NCBI RefSeq assembly: GCF_002802965.1
Contig: NZ_NXGA01000001.1
Span: 62,001-126,000 of the forward strand
Source of the DNA: Sporolactobacillus pectinivorans
Lineage (GTDB): Bacteria > Bacillota > Bacilli > Bacillales > Sporolactobacillaceae
Length of the DNA: 64,000 nucleotides
Direction of reading: 5' to 3'
In this document: piece by piece, positions 53,508 through 62,380 of the stretch
How the letters are laid out: each line of letters opens with the position of its first letter
Numbering within the stretch: position 1 is the stretch's first letter
Translations under genes and position numbers: made by a program
The notes under the pieces: generated by a model
Seen by the model: only the letters and a program-made list of their open reading frames with translations
What the model was told of the DNA's origin: nothing
The model's database searches: none

Positions 53508-54431
53508 TTGGAATTTGCCGTCATACTTCACCAGGTTATCGTCATCTTCATGCTTATGGTAGTCGGTTTCTTTGCTCACAAATGGCAATTCATTCACAAA
53601 ACAGGCGCAAAGGACATGACTAAAATTCTGCTCTACATTGTTTCTCCATGCGTCATCCTTAAGGCTTTTCAGCGGCCCTTTTCAGCGGATCGGCTGAATG
53701 GTCTCGTTATTTCCCTCATTTGTATCCTTGTCGTTTATGGTTTTTCAATATTAGCGGCGCGTTTTATATTCAACAACTCCTTCATTAAAGACAGTGCACG
53801 CAGAAACGCACTGAAATTCAGCACGACATATTCTAATGCCGGTTTTATGGGCATCCCTCTCGTCAGCAGTATTCTGGGATCTTCCGGTGTCTTTTTTGCC
53901 ACACCTTATCTTGCCGGATTCAATCTTTTATGCTGGACGCACGGCATCAGCCTCTATCGAACGCATCAGTCAAAAAAAAGAATCATTGAAAACATGTTTA
54001 ACCCCAATATTTTGGCCATTTTTATCGGTTTTGGACTTTTCCTGTTTTCGATCAGGCTGCCGGCTTTGCTTGCAACAGGCGTTACATATCTCAGCAACTT
54101 AAACACCCCGCTCAGTATGATCGTAATCGGGGACAGTATGGCTTCCGTGTCACCTCTGGGTTTGTTTGCCGATAAATTAATCTGGCCGGGAATTGTGATG
54201 CGCAATCTGATCGTCCCGACTGGAACACTGGTTTTGCTTCATTTTACCGGTATCGGTCAAACCGTACTGCTTACGACAGTGCTTCTGTCATCCTGCCCGG
54301 TGGCAGGGATAGTCATACTATTTGCCCTGCTCAATGATTCGGACACAGCTTTTCCGACACGGCTCATGACTGTGTCCACACTGCTTTCTATTATCACCAT
54401 TCCACTGGTTGCAGCCCTAGCTGTTTTATGA
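53508..54431 (+). CDS. AEC (auxin efflux carrier) family transporter
   Basis: 307 residues, eight to ten membrane helices. The N-half has IFMLMVVGFFAHKWQFIHKT and KILLYIVSPCVILKAFQRPF, and the C-half NLNTPLSMIVIGDSMASVSP, with the Pro-containing crossing typical of AEC proteins (malate or other organic acid exporters in bacteria). TTG 53508 is 9 nt behind AGAGGT. Substrate unknown; no adjoining malolactic gene. Confidence 0.88.
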   Translation: MEFAVILHQVIVIFMLMVVGFFAHKWQFIHKTGAKDMTKILLYIVSPCVILKAFQRPFSADRLNGLVISLICILVVYGFSILAARFIFNNSFIKDSARRNALKFSTTYSNAGFMGIPLVSSILGSSGVFFATPYLAGFNLLCWTHGISLYRTHQSKKRIIENMFNPNILAIFIGFGLFLFSIRLPALLATGVTYLSNLNTPLSMIVIGDSMASVSPLGLFADKLIWPGIVMRNLIVPTGTLVLLHFTGIGQTVLLTTVLLSSCPVAGIVILFALLNDSDTAFPTRLMTVSTLLSIITIPLVAALAVL

Positions 54432-54463
54432 GCAGCAGAACGAGTTTTATTTTTTTAGAGTGT

Positions 54464-54501
54464 AAAAAAACGTCTGCATCATAATAAGCGCGGACGTTTT
54501 T
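54464..54501 (+). terminator. Terminator after the AEC carrier
   Basis: AAAAACGTC / GACGTTTTT repeat with partial pairing in the loop (TGC/GCG), T run on the plus side. Confidence 0.75.
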
Positions 54502-54534
54502 CTATCGGTTCATGGAGTAGTTTTTAAGTTGCGA

Positions 54535-54897
54535 TTACCGCTGGGCCGACCAAAACCATGCGTCGGATCTCGTCATTTGATCACCGCTTGCTTTTTTGCT
54601 TTCGGAAAGTTTTGATGACAGATCCATAAACCAGTCGCGGTCGGATGTGATCAATGCCAGATCAGTCATACTCCGCAGCTGGTCATTGTTCATTGGCAGA
54701 ATAGGGAAAGGCTTGATCAGATAATTCAGGGTCTCTACTGTCCGGCCGACCGTCGACTCACGGTCACAGGCGACAACATTAACCTTTACGGTACCTTCAT
54801 CGCTGTCAAAATCGACAATATAGCCATACATCAGCTCTCCGTTGACTGTTCTTCCCTTAACCCAGTCACCCTTATTCCACTTGGATTCCTGCTTCAT
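54535..54897 (-). CDS. IDEAL-like domain protein, coupled to an Rrf2 regulator
   Basis: 120 residues. The N-half has WNKGDWVKGRTVNGELMYGY and EGTVKVNVVACDRE, a beta-barrel-like segment. The C-half QLRSMTDLALITSDRDWFMD resembles the IDEAL helix pair found in Bacillus proteins such as YpiB. Function unknown. It overlaps the stop of the Rrf2 gene, so both are translated together. ATG 54897 lies 7 nt after GGTGGTG; ATG 54903 is the alternative. Confidence 0.65.
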   Translation of the reverse strand: MKQESKWNKGDWVKGRTVNGELMYGYIVDFDSDEGTVKVNVVACDRESTVGRTVETLNYLIKPFPILPMNNDQLRSMTDLALITSDRDWFMDLSSKLSESKKASGDQMTRSDAWFWSAQR

Positions 54898-54899
54898 GA

Positions 54900-55418
54900 T
54901 CATTCACCACCGATCCTGTTATTTAAAGGGTTTCTCGGGCTGCCCATATCGACCGGCACCGGAATTTTCCCCAACAATAAATGGCTTGTCTTATTCTTCG
55001 TCACTTTTCCCAATTGCTTAAGGAGAGAATCAATCGTCCACTGACCGAGATAGATTTCAAGCAACCTTTCCGCCTGGGAAAACGTCTGATCCAGCACGCG
55101 CTGAATACCAGCAACCTCTTCATCTTTTCCACGCTCACCGAAGCTGGAACACCAGCTCAATTTCAGCGCAGAACAAGACGTGATTCTGTAAATTCTGGCC
55201 AGTGTGCAATCAGCCGGATTACAACTTAACCGATAGCCACCGCCCAACCCTTCCTTAGTCGCTACAAGACTGTTATTGCGCAAAAGGCTCATAATCTTCC
55301 GCACCCGGGCAGGATGCGTGTGCACTTTTTCCGACAGCGATTCGCTGTTCCAAATTTGGTCCGGGACGCTTGCCAACAGGATCAGACAATGGACGGCGAT
55401 AGTAAATTCACTGTTCAT
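54900..55418 (-). CDS. Rrf2-family transcriptional regulator
   Basis: 172 residues. The winged helix has FTIAVHCLILLASVPDQIWN, SEKVHTHPARVRKIMSLLRN and GGGYRLSCNPADCTLARIYR, as in YwnA/CymR-like proteins. Cys are at several places (PADC, ITSCSALKLSWC) but not the IscR three-Cys set, so an Fe-S cluster is doubtful. An 8-bp-arm inverted repeat 46 bases upstream suggests autoregulation. Coupled to the IDEAL-like protein. Confidence 0.88.
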   Translation of the reverse strand: MNSEFTIAVHCLILLASVPDQIWNSESLSEKVHTHPARVRKIMSLLRNNSLVATKEGLGGGYRLSCNPADCTLARIYRITSCSALKLSWCSSFGERGKDEEVAGIQRVLDQTFSQAERLLEIYLGQWTIDSLLKQLGKVTKNKTSHLLLGKIPVPVDMGSPRNPLNNRIGGE

Positions 55419-55464
55419 ATGATCGATTCCTCTTCATAAAGATTAGTGTAATTATAGTAGATAC

Positions 55465-55489
55465 AGTTTATAAAATCAATCTATAAACT
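55465..55489 (-). promoter_or_regulatory. Inverted repeat operator upstream of the Rrf2 gene
   Basis: AGTTTATA - 9 nt - TATAAACT, perfect 8-bp arms; likely the regulator's own binding site. Confidence 0.6.
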
Positions 55490-55522
55490 ATCAAAAATTG
55501 CACTGGAAATTTTTTCCTCAAA

Positions 55523-56821
55523 TTATTTGATAAATTCGAAACGATCCCCTTTGGCCCAACCAAAAACGCGAAATGCTTCCAGGCAGTTGGTGATGGGATG
55601 GTAATCTGTTTTTGTTATACCGCTCTTTATCCGGCTGGTTCTCCGGTTTTTTCGATCCAAATGAGCATACCATCCACCATATATGTGATCAATAAAATAG
55701 GACCAGCAATAATAGAACATTTTCTGATAGAGTTCTAGGAAATACGGATCACCGGTCTTAGCTGCAAGAAGAGCAGAAGCGCCGATTGTTTCCGCCATAA
55801 CCCAGTAATACTTGCCGTCATCAATGACACTGCCATCCGGAACAATGGAGAAGAACAGCCCGCCATATAAATCGTCTTTCCCTGCCTGCCATGCCTGCAG
55901 GAACAAATGCTGCGCCCCGTTCACAATCCAGAGGTCAGAATAATAATCAGAGAGTTTGATCAGTAGCTTACTCCACTCGATCGAATGCCCGGGGATAAAT
56001 CCATATAACCTGAACTCATTGCCGGCATATGCCTCGTGGTATGTCCAGTCCGGCTGCCAATTCCATCTGTATTGTTCCCAAATCATCCCGTATGTTTCTC
56101 CGGTAAGGCAAACGGTTACGGTATAAGCCAGACGATAGGCGGTTTGGAGAAATTTACGGTCACCGGTTGCCTCAAAAGCTGCGATCATGGCTTCGCACAG
56201 ATGCATGTTGGCATTCTGGCCTCTGTATGGGTCGACTGAGCTCCAATCTTCACTCAGTCGATCGACGTAAAGGCCGGTTACGCTGTCCCGGAAATATTGA
56301 TTCAGCAGATTAAAAATATCATCGATCAATGGACGTACGTATGTAAAACCGGCTTTGTACGCAGTCGATAACGCAAGCAGGACAAACGCGTGTCCATAGG
56401 CATACTTTCCGGTATCCGGGACATACCTGCCCTTAAGCAGCCAGTAGTAACCGCCATGCGTCTCATCACGGAAACCGTCGTTCAGGAACCGAAGCCCATG
56501 TTCCACCGCACTTCTCCACACTGACGGACCGCCAACTAGGACACCCGTACTGAAAATATAAATAAAGCGTGCTGTGCCAACGAGTGACTTATTCAGCTCG
56601 TCGCAAACCGTGCCGTCATCAAGATAGCAATGGAAGTATCCCCCGGCGCGATCAATACAGCGTGGAAAATAAAAATCAACAGTCTGCAGAATATGAAGGC
56701 GCAACCATTCCGAGCTGAAAAAATCGAGAAGCGTATCTAAAGAGCCGGTCAGAATAAACACCTCTTCCTGTTCTGAAAGATGCATATGCCGGAACACGCT
56801 GTTTATACACTTAAAAATCAT
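55523..56821 (-). CDS. AGE-family sugar epimerase (N-acylglucosamine 2-epimerase / aldose-ketose isomerase)
   Basis: 432 residues, an (alpha/alpha)6 barrel. Near residue 60 AGGYFHCYLDDGTV, then TARFIYIFSTG and DETHGGYYWLLK, YGHAFVLLALSTAY, and the His pair near NANMHLCEAMIAAFEATGD and IPGHSIEWSKLLIKL, match the AGE superfamily active site. Members epimerise mannose/glucose, cellobiose or GlcNAc/ManNAc. The true start is uncertain: ATG 56821 and 56785 both lack a good binding site. No sugar-uptake gene is adjacent. Confidence 0.86.
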   Translation of the reverse strand: MIFKCINSVFRHMHLSEQEEVFILTGSLDTLLDFFSSEWLRLHILQTVDFYFPRCIDRAGGYFHCYLDDGTVCDELNKSLVGTARFIYIFSTGVLVGGPSVWRSAVEHGLRFLNDGFRDETHGGYYWLLKGRYVPDTGKYAYGHAFVLLALSTAYKAGFTYVRPLIDDIFNLLNQYFRDSVTGLYVDRLSEDWSSVDPYRGQNANMHLCEAMIAAFEATGDRKFLQTAYRLAYTVTVCLTGETYGMIWEQYRWNWQPDWTYHEAYAGNEFRLYGFIPGHSIEWSKLLIKLSDYYSDLWIVNGAQHLFLQAWQAGKDDLYGGLFFSIVPDGSVIDDGKYYWVMAETIGASALLAAKTGDPYFLELYQKMFYYCWSYFIDHIYGGWYAHLDRKNRRTSRIKSGITKTDYHPITNCLEAFRVFGWAKGDRFEFIK

Positions 56822-56885
56822 CGCTTATTAACACGGCAGTATCATTATTTAGAAAATTGACCTCCGGTGCAGATCATCTACTGGC

Positions 56886-57371
56886 TCAAGACTCCTCCTG
56901 CCATCCCTTGCAGACATCCACCCATTCCTTCGCATTCCCAAATTTGTAAAGCTCATCAATGCTCAATTCAATCGCCGAGTTGCTGCTGCCGCATGCCGGG
57001 AACACTGTTCCAAAGCGCTTCAGTGATTCATCCATGAATACGGGCCAGTCCTTATTCAGAGCAAACGGACATACGCCACCCACGGCATGTCCCACCAGAT
57101 CCAGAGTCTCTTCGGGCGAGAGCATATGCGCTTTAAATCCGAAAGTATGGCGAAACTTCTTGTTATCAATTTTAGCATCGCCAGCAGATACAACCAGCAT
57201 TGCCCCTTCCTTATCCTCCCCGCGGAAAGCAAGCGTCTTGGCAATACGCTCCGGTTCCACATGCAGATGCTCCGCAGCCAGATCTACCGTAGCACTGGAA
57301 AGTTTAAGTTCAATAATATCCTTTTCACGGCTGAATTGTCGGAAATAAGCCCTGACATTTTCCACAGACAT
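56886..57371 (-). CDS. YbaK/EbsC-family aminoacyl-tRNA deacylase
   Basis: 161 residues. The conserved Lys of RIAKTLAFRG, then VVSAGDAKIDNKKFRHTFG and GHAVGGVCPFAL with the GGVCPF motif, identify the family that removes Cys from mischarged tRNA-Pro. ATG 57371 follows CGGAGG by 7 nt. Monocistronic. Confidence 0.92.
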   Translation of the reverse strand: MSVENVRAYFRQFSREKDIIELKLSSATVDLAAEHLHVEPERIAKTLAFRGEDKEGAMLVVSAGDAKIDNKKFRHTFGFKAHMLSPEETLDLVGHAVGGVCPFALNKDWPVFMDESLKRFGTVFPACGSSNSAIELSIDELYKFGNAKEWVDVCKGWQEES

Positions 57372-57559
57372 TCAAATTCCTCCGTTTCCACAACTTTTTC
57401 ATTAGATTTCAGTGTAGCAAAAATAGTGAATAAGTCAACGACTGGCCAACCAAATCCTTTTGCAAAAAGAGAAAAACTATTATAAATTATAATTACATCC
57501 GAAAACGCAATCCGGAACGCGCCGGAAAACGAACGGAGTGAAACGAAGAAGGGGTAGCC

Positions 57560-57931
57560 ATGGCGGAGTATTTAACTGGAAAAGAAATCTGCAGCAGATA
57601 CAGCGATATTGAAAACGATGCATTCGGGACGGAAGATCACCGGTTCGCCCTGATGACGGTCAACAAGGAATCTCTTTATGATGCACCCTGTCCATTCAGC
57701 AGCAACGGAAAAAATTTGATGACCTTCAAGGAATGGGAAAATCATCCCGAGAATTATGACGATTACCATACCGACAACGTCAAACAAATGATCGACTATA
57801 TCCATGAGGGCGGAAAGTTTTCACCGCTGATCTGCGATAAAGAATTCGGGCTTTACGACGGTCAGCACCGGCTGACCGCTTACAGCATGATCCCGGAAAT
57901 CCAGAATGTCCGGATCTATAAAGAAATCTGA
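57560..57931 (+). CDS. Small protein with a ParB-like DGQHR motif
   Basis: 123 residues. The C-terminal half FSPLICDKEFGLYDGQHRLT then AYSMIPEIQNVRIYKEI has the loop and helix of the ParB/sulfiredoxin nuclease-type N-domain (DGxHRLxA). The N-terminal half has two Cys (ICSRYS, APCPFSS) and no partner HTH. Nothing in the neighbourhood indicates partitioning. GAAGAAGGGG is 6 nt before ATG 57560. Function unknown; it may be a small nucleotide- or nucleic-acid-acting enzyme. Confidence 0.65.
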   Translation: MAEYLTGKEICSRYSDIENDAFGTEDHRFALMTVNKESLYDAPCPFSSNGKNLMTFKEWENHPENYDDYHTDNVKQMIDYIHEGGKFSPLICDKEFGLYDGQHRLTAYSMIPEIQNVRIYKEI

Positions 57932-57944
57932 CAACCGGTCAGGA

Positions 57945-57978
57945 GAAGCGGGAAGATATTTTCCTCCCCGCTTTTTTT
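57945..57978 (+). terminator. Terminator after the ParB-like gene
   Basis: AAGCGGG / CCCGCTT stem with a partly paired interior and seven T. Confidence 0.8.
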
Positions 57979-58077
57979 AGTTTCCCAGGCAAATTGAAAC
58001 AGCCGCAAATTTAGTGCTTTTTTGTCCTGTTTCTCTGTTTATTTGTCTTAATTGGATTTACAAATATGCTCATCATA

Positions 58078-58118
58078 AAGAAGCTACTCATCTGCTTACA
58101 AATGAGTAGCTTCTTATA
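58078..58118. terminator. Long hairpin after the second amino acid transport operon
   Basis: Perfect 12-bp arms GAAGCTACTCAT / ATGAGTAGCTTC, 10-nt loop. T richness is modest on the minus side, so termination strength is uncertain. Confidence 0.65.
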
Positions 58119-58178
58119 TTATTATCGCTTCACTGCTTTTAAAGAAAGCTACTTTTATCAGTTACCAGTAGCTCTACT

Positions 58179-58904
58179 TTAAAGCACTTTGCTTAAAAAT
58201 GCCTTTGTCCGCTCCTCCTGCGGGTTGCTGAACAATTCGTGCGGTTCATTTTCTTCCACGATATAACCGCCATCCATGAAGATAACGCGGTCGCCAACTT
58301 CACGGGCAAAGCCCATCTCATGAGTCACTACCACCATCGTCATGCCGTCCTTGGCCAGGCGTTTCATAACATCCAGTACATCGCCGACCATTTCCGGATC
58401 GAGGGCCGAAGTGGGTTCATCAAAAAGCATCATTTTCGGTTCCATGGCGAGCGCCCTGGCAATGGCAATCCGCTGTTTCTGCCCGCCGGACAGGGAATCC
58501 GGATAGGCATCTGCTTTTTCTTCAAGACCGACTTTTTTCAGCAATTCAATCGCGGTTTTTCTTGCCTGCTCTTTTGAAATCTTCTTAACTTTCATCGGAG
58601 CAAGCATTATATTGTCAAGCACGGTCATATGCGGAAAAAGATTAAACTGCTGGAAAACCATACCGACATCCTGGCGAATTTTATTGATATTCGCTTTTTT
58701 ATCAGAAATGTCTTTATCCTCGATATATACATGCCCTGATGTAATCGTTTCAAGCTGATTAATACAACGAAGCAAGGTCGACTTTCCGGAACCGGACGGA
58801 CCGATAACCACCACGACCTCCTGCTTTTCAACATCGAGGTTGATACTTTTCAGCACTTCGTTTTCTCCGAAGGACTTCTTCAGATTCTCTACTTTTATCA
58901 TCAT
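58179..58904 (-). CDS. Polar amino acid ABC transporter ATPase (GlnQ-like), second copy
   Basis: 241 residues with Walker [16 protein letters not shown]-loop [16 protein letters not shown], signature [17 protein letters not shown] and Walker [15 protein letters not shown]. The N-terminus is [23 protein letters not shown] 58904 overlaps the permease stop. Its Q-loop differs from the island copy (FQQFNLF rather than FQHFYLF). Confidence 0.94.
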   Translation of the reverse strand: MMIKVENLKKSFGENEVLKSINLDVEKQEVVVVIGPSGSGKSTLLRCINQLETITSGHVYIEDKDISDKKANINKIRQDVGMVFQQFNLFPHMTVLDNIMLAPMKVKKISKEQARKTAIELLKKVGLEEKADAYPDSLSGGQKQRIAIARALAMEPKMMLFDEPTSALDPEMVGDVLDVMKRLAKDGMTMVVVTHEMGFAREVGDRVIFMDGGYIVEENEPHELFSNPQEERTKAFLSKVL

Positions 58905-59557
58905 TTTGTTGCCATCCTTCTTTCCAGAAGATGTACGAGGGAACTCATTGTCAGGGTCAGAATGAGGTAGATCAGGGCAATGGTCAGATAAGGTTCCCAA
59001 ACCAGGGTATATTGCGCATTCATCGCCTGTGCCCAGTATGTAAGCTCAGGCGCGGCAATAGCCGACACCAGCGACGAGTCTTTGATTAAGCTGATAAACT
59101 CATTGCCCATCGGCGGAAGCACACGCTTGACAGCCTGGGGCAAGATGATATAACGCATCGCCTGACCGTGCGTCATTCCCAGAGAGCGGGCCGCTTCCAT
59201 CTGTCCGTCATCAATCGATTGAATACCCGCCCGGAACACTTCTGCAATGTATGCAGCTTCGTTCAGAGACAGGGCGACAATACCTGCTACAATTGCATTT
59301 GCCTGACCCAGAATCTTTGGGACAACACCAAAATGAATGATCAGAATCTGAACAAATAATGGCGTCCCGCGAAAAAAAGTAATATAGCAGACAAAGGGCG
59401 CGGCAAGCACCTTGCTCTTCATCATTTTTCCAAATGCTATACCGAGACCGATAATTGTTCCAAAAACAATACCTGCGAGTGAGAAACCAATAGTTAGGAG
59501 TGCTCCACTCCAGAAAAAAGGCAGATAGCCCCAGATTAAATCAAAACGAAATCCCAA
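58901..59557 (-). CDS. Polar amino acid ABC transporter permease, second copy
   Basis: 218 residues, about five membrane helices. [20 protein letters not shown] is the EAA loop. The start follows TTAGGGGAGG. Co-transcribed with the ATPase, but separated from the binding-protein gene by a stable hairpin. Confidence 0.93.
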   Translation of the reverse strand: MGFRFDLIWGYLPFFWSGALLTIGFSLAGIVFGTIIGLGIAFGKMMKSKVLAAPFVCYITFFRGTPLFVQILIIHFGVVPKILGQANAIVAGIVALSLNEAAYIAEVFRAGIQSIDDGQMEAARSLGMTHGQAMRYIILPQAVKRVLPPMGNEFISLIKDSSLVSAIAAPELTYWAQAMNAQYTLVWEPYLTIALIYLILTLTMSSLVHLLERRMATK

Positions 59558-59577
59558 ATAAATCCTCCCCTAACCTC

Positions 59578-59612
59578 AAAAAGTTGCCTAACACGCTGTT
59601 AAGCAACTTTTT
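59578..59612 (-). terminator. Intra-operon attenuating hairpin between binding-protein and permease genes
   Basis: AAAAAGTTGC(C)TAA pairs with TTA(A)GCAACTTTTT across a 7-nt loop; T run at the end, so partial termination is likely, giving more binding protein than permease. Confidence 0.75.
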
Positions 59613-59636
59613 GGCTATTCACTTTCCCATTTTTAT

Positions 59637-60458
59637 TTATTTGTTTTGCTGTGCCTTTAATGTCGCAAGATCCGGCTTGCTCTTAAACCATTTTTCATAA
59701 ATCTTGGTATAGGTTCCGTCACTGTAGATCTTGTTGATCGCTTTGTCAAAAACAGGTTTCAGCTTACTGTCCTTTGGATACATAATACCGTAAAATTCAG
59801 GGACAAAAGCATTCTTATCTTCAACAACTTTCAGATTCTTGCCTGGATTGAGCCGCGCGTATTGTTCAATAACCGTGTTGTCGGCAACAACTGCGTCTGC
59901 GCCATGGTTCAGCATCTCCATAATAGCCAGGCTGATCGTGCTGAATTTCTTGATATTCGGGCTGTTTTTCCCAAGGATTTTCTCCACTGCAGTCTGGCCT
60001 GTGGTCCCGGTCTGAACAGCCACTGTCTTCCCTTTCAAATCAGCGCCCGATTTAATCGAGCTGTTCTTTGGAACCAGAATCTTGTTTGTCGAAAGGAAGT
60101 AAGGAACAGAAAAGTCATATGTCTTTTCACGGTCGCTCGTGATCGAAATCGCCGAGATACTCATGTCAGCCGTCTTTGCTTTCAGTTCGGCAAATACCGG
60201 ATTCCAGCCGACATTGACAAGATTATATTTGTAACCGGATGCTTTACCCAAGGCCTTCATAATATCGACATCGAATCCGACCATCTGGCCCTTGTCCAAG
60301 TATTCAAACGGCGCATAAGTCGCATCATTCACGACACGCAGCGTTTTCTGAGATGCCGTGCCCTTGCTTGAACTCCCGGTACTGCTGCTGGATGCACAAG
60401 CCGTCAGAGCTAGTACCAGTACCAAAATAATAGAAAGCATTGAAAATCTCTTTAACAT
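59637..60458 (-). CDS. Polar amino acid-binding lipoprotein, second copy
   Basis: 273 residues. Signal peptide with lipobox LTACASSSST, then family 3 motifs YAPFEYLDKGQMVGFDVDIM and DLKGKTVAVQTGTTGQTAVE. ATG 60458 follows AGGGGGG by 9 nt; an ATG at 60494 would add 12 unlikely residues. Probably binds glutamine or a related polar amino acid. Confidence 0.92.
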   Translation of the reverse strand: MLKRFSMLSIILVLVLALTACASSSSTGSSSKGTASQKTLRVVNDATYAPFEYLDKGQMVGFDVDIMKALGKASGYKYNLVNVGWNPVFAELKAKTADMSISAISITSDREKTYDFSVPYFLSTNKILVPKNSSIKSGADLKGKTVAVQTGTTGQTAVEKILGKNSPNIKKFSTISLAIMEMLNHGADAVVADNTVIEQYARLNPGKNLKVVEDKNAFVPEFYGIMYPKDSKLKPVFDKAINKIYSDGTYTKIYEKWFKSKPDLATLKAQQNK

Positions 60459-60615
60459 ATTTGTATTGCCCCCCTGTTTCTGTTTCATAATCAATTCTCG
60501 AATTAAATTAGTTATAATTATACCCTCATTTTTTTATTATTGGCAAGATGATGTTGAATTTTTAAAAAATTTCCAATTTGCCGGTATATCCTGTCGTTTT
60601 CTAAATCTTTATTCC

Positions 60616-60880
60616 GATAAAGAAAACTTGCCGATTGACAAGCCTTTAGGCAATGCCAGAGACCTAGTTGCACTTACACTTTAATCCTTGAAATTTTTAT
60701 ACTCTCTTAAAGTGTAAAGAAAACTTGGCAAAACCAAGCCTCTGGCGCGGACTGAGCCTTAATTACGACATCCAGGGATGGCCTCATGCTGAACATGCCA
60801 CAGGACGTACTTCCCGCAGGATACGGTGACTCCGACGTTGTGCACAGGATGTGCACGTCCTTAGTCGAAGATCCGATATC
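60616..60880. repeat. Two head-to-tail partial copies of the structured dispersed repeat
   Basis: AGAAAACTTGCC at about 60620 and AGAAAACTTGGC at about 60718 each start a CAAGCCT-containing hairpin segment. The second copy goes on through ATCCAGGGATGG, ATGCTGAACATGCCACAGGA and TGTGCACAGGATGTGCACG. The same order of words occurs at 3013-3090. The stretch 60459-60986 has no gene otherwise. Confidence 0.6.
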
Positions 60881-60921
60881 TGTTCGGCCGCTTATACTAT
60901 AATCCGCTAAAATTTTAGTAC

Positions 60922-60957
60922 AAAAAAGGATCGAAGCAATTTTGCTTCGATCCTTAA
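60922..60957 (-). terminator. Terminator after the nitroreductase gene
   Basis: AAGGATCGAAGCA / TGCTTCGATCCTT perfect 13-bp stem, 4-nt loop, T run on the minus side. Confidence 0.88.
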
Positions 60958-60986
60958 ATTTGCTTCGATTATGGATTCTAATCTAA

Positions 60987-61625
60987 TCAGCCGATAACTT
61001 TGACCCGTTCGTCAATGAGCTGGAATTCCTTTGGACCTGCAGGCGCTGCGATGTTACCAAAAGGCATCTGGCCACGCAGTTTCCAGCTTGCAGGTAGCGC
61101 AAATGTATCACGCACTGCATCGTCAATCAGCGGATTGTAGTGCTGAAGCGAACCGCCGATACCAATATTGGCAAGTGCCGACCACACGGCAAACTGAGTA
61201 ATACCCGTGCTATGTTCCGACCATACAGGGAAGTTGTCGGCATATAATGGAAAGTTCTTCTGCAGGCCTTCCACTACATCCATATCTTCGAAATAGAGGA
61301 TTGTGCCGACTCCGGCATTGAACGAAGCGAGCTTCTTAGCTGTTGAATCAAACGACTGGCCTTCCGGCAGAACCTTACGAATGGCCTGCTCGGCAATGCC
61401 GCCCTCACCCCACAGCTTATCATTTTCTGCGCCGAACAGAATCGCAATGCGAGCAGACTGAGAATTGAAAGCCGACGGGGAATTCTTTACCGCTTCTTCA
61501 ATTGTTGCCACTATTTCTTCCTTGCTTGATTTAACGTTCTTGTCGAGCGCGTAGATCGAGCGGCGCTTTTTAATTCCATCCAGAAATTCATTAGATTTGA
61601 TGAATGCTTGCAATGTACTTGACAT
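60987..61625 (-). CDS. Nitroreductase family protein
   Basis: 212 residues. The start IKKRRSIYALDKN is the FMN-phosphate contact, then NSPSAFNSQSARIAILFG, FPVWSEHSTGITQFAVWSAL and LIDERVKVIG at the end. It resembles the YdgI/HBN1-like group common in lactic acid bacteria and Bacilli. Lies 71 bases after the HxlR regulator on the same strand, with an ACTTAAGT palindrome between (about 61661). Confidence 0.9.
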   Translation of the reverse strand: MSSTLQAFIKSNEFLDGIKKRRSIYALDKNVKSSKEEIVATIEEAVKNSPSAFNSQSARIAILFGAENDKLWGEGGIAEQAIRKVLPEGQSFDSTAKKLASFNAGVGTILYFEDMDVVEGLQKNFPLYADNFPVWSEHSTGITQFAVWSALANIGIGGSLQHYNPLIDDAVRDTFALPASWKLRGQMPFGNIAAPAGPKEFQLIDERVKVIG

Positions 61626-61696
61626 GTAACAGACTCCTTCACTTATTTATTTTCTGATTCTTACTTAAGTATAGTGTAACGGCATAAAAAAGTAAA

Positions 61697-62038
61697 TTAA
61701 TTTGTCGTTTCTTCCTGAGTACCGGTGGCAAACCATTTATCTGCCCAATGGTGCACTTCATCGAGGACTGGTTTGATCTCCCTGCCTTTTTCAGTGAGAT
61801 GATAGGTAACCTGCACGGGGTAGCCGGTATCAACACAGCGCTCAACAATTTCCTGGCTCTCAAGTTCTCTCAGCCGTGCGGCCAGCATCCGGTCACTGAG
61901 CTCCGGTATCGCATCGGCAATAATGCTGAAGTGACTCTCACCTTTTAAAAGCACTTCGATAATCAGACCATTCCATTTTTTCCCCAGAACTTGAAAAGCC
62001 CGCTCAAATTTCGGACAGACAGACAGATCCCTTTCCAT
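61697..62038 (-). CDS. HxlR-family transcriptional regulator
   Basis: 113 residues. Near the N-terminus SVCPKFERAFQVLGKKWNGL carries the single Cys of the redox-sensing YodB/CatR-type HxlR proteins. ELSDRMLAARLRELESQEIV and YPVQVTYHLTEKGREIKPVL form the winged helix. ATG 62038 follows AGGAG by 8 nt. The downstream nitroreductase is the natural target, induced by electrophiles or quinones; this is inferred from position. Confidence 0.9.
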   Translation of the reverse strand: MERDLSVCPKFERAFQVLGKKWNGLIIEVLLKGESHFSIIADAIPELSDRMLAARLRELESQEIVERCVDTGYPVQVTYHLTEKGREIKPVLDEVHHWADKWFATGTQEETTN

Positions 62039-62380
62039 GTTCATCACTCCTAACTATATTGTACTATAACAATCAAAAATAACCTACTCACAGAAACTCA
62101 CAGAAAATAATTCTTATCAGTTTTCAGAATAGTAACCAAATATTATGAGAAGCAGGGGGAATTCACACGTCCCGGCATAAAAAAATAATAGTTGTTTCTG
62201 CATCGCTATATTTTTCCTGAATTTTATTTCATTATATCACGGGCTTCGACTCATCGTTGAGAGATAGATAGCCATCATCCTCGAAATTATTTCCGCCTTT
62301 ATTCCGTCCATAAAAACGTATAATTTCCTGTATTCCTTCATATAGAAAACAGGATGCTTACGATGAATGGGGGCTGGATA
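62039..62380. other. Intergenic region upstream of HxlR and the alpha/beta hydrolase
   Basis: About 340 bases. Near the HxlR start a TATAGTACAATATAG stretch looks like promoter plus a short palindromic operator. The rest shows nothing recognisable. Confidence 0.4.
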
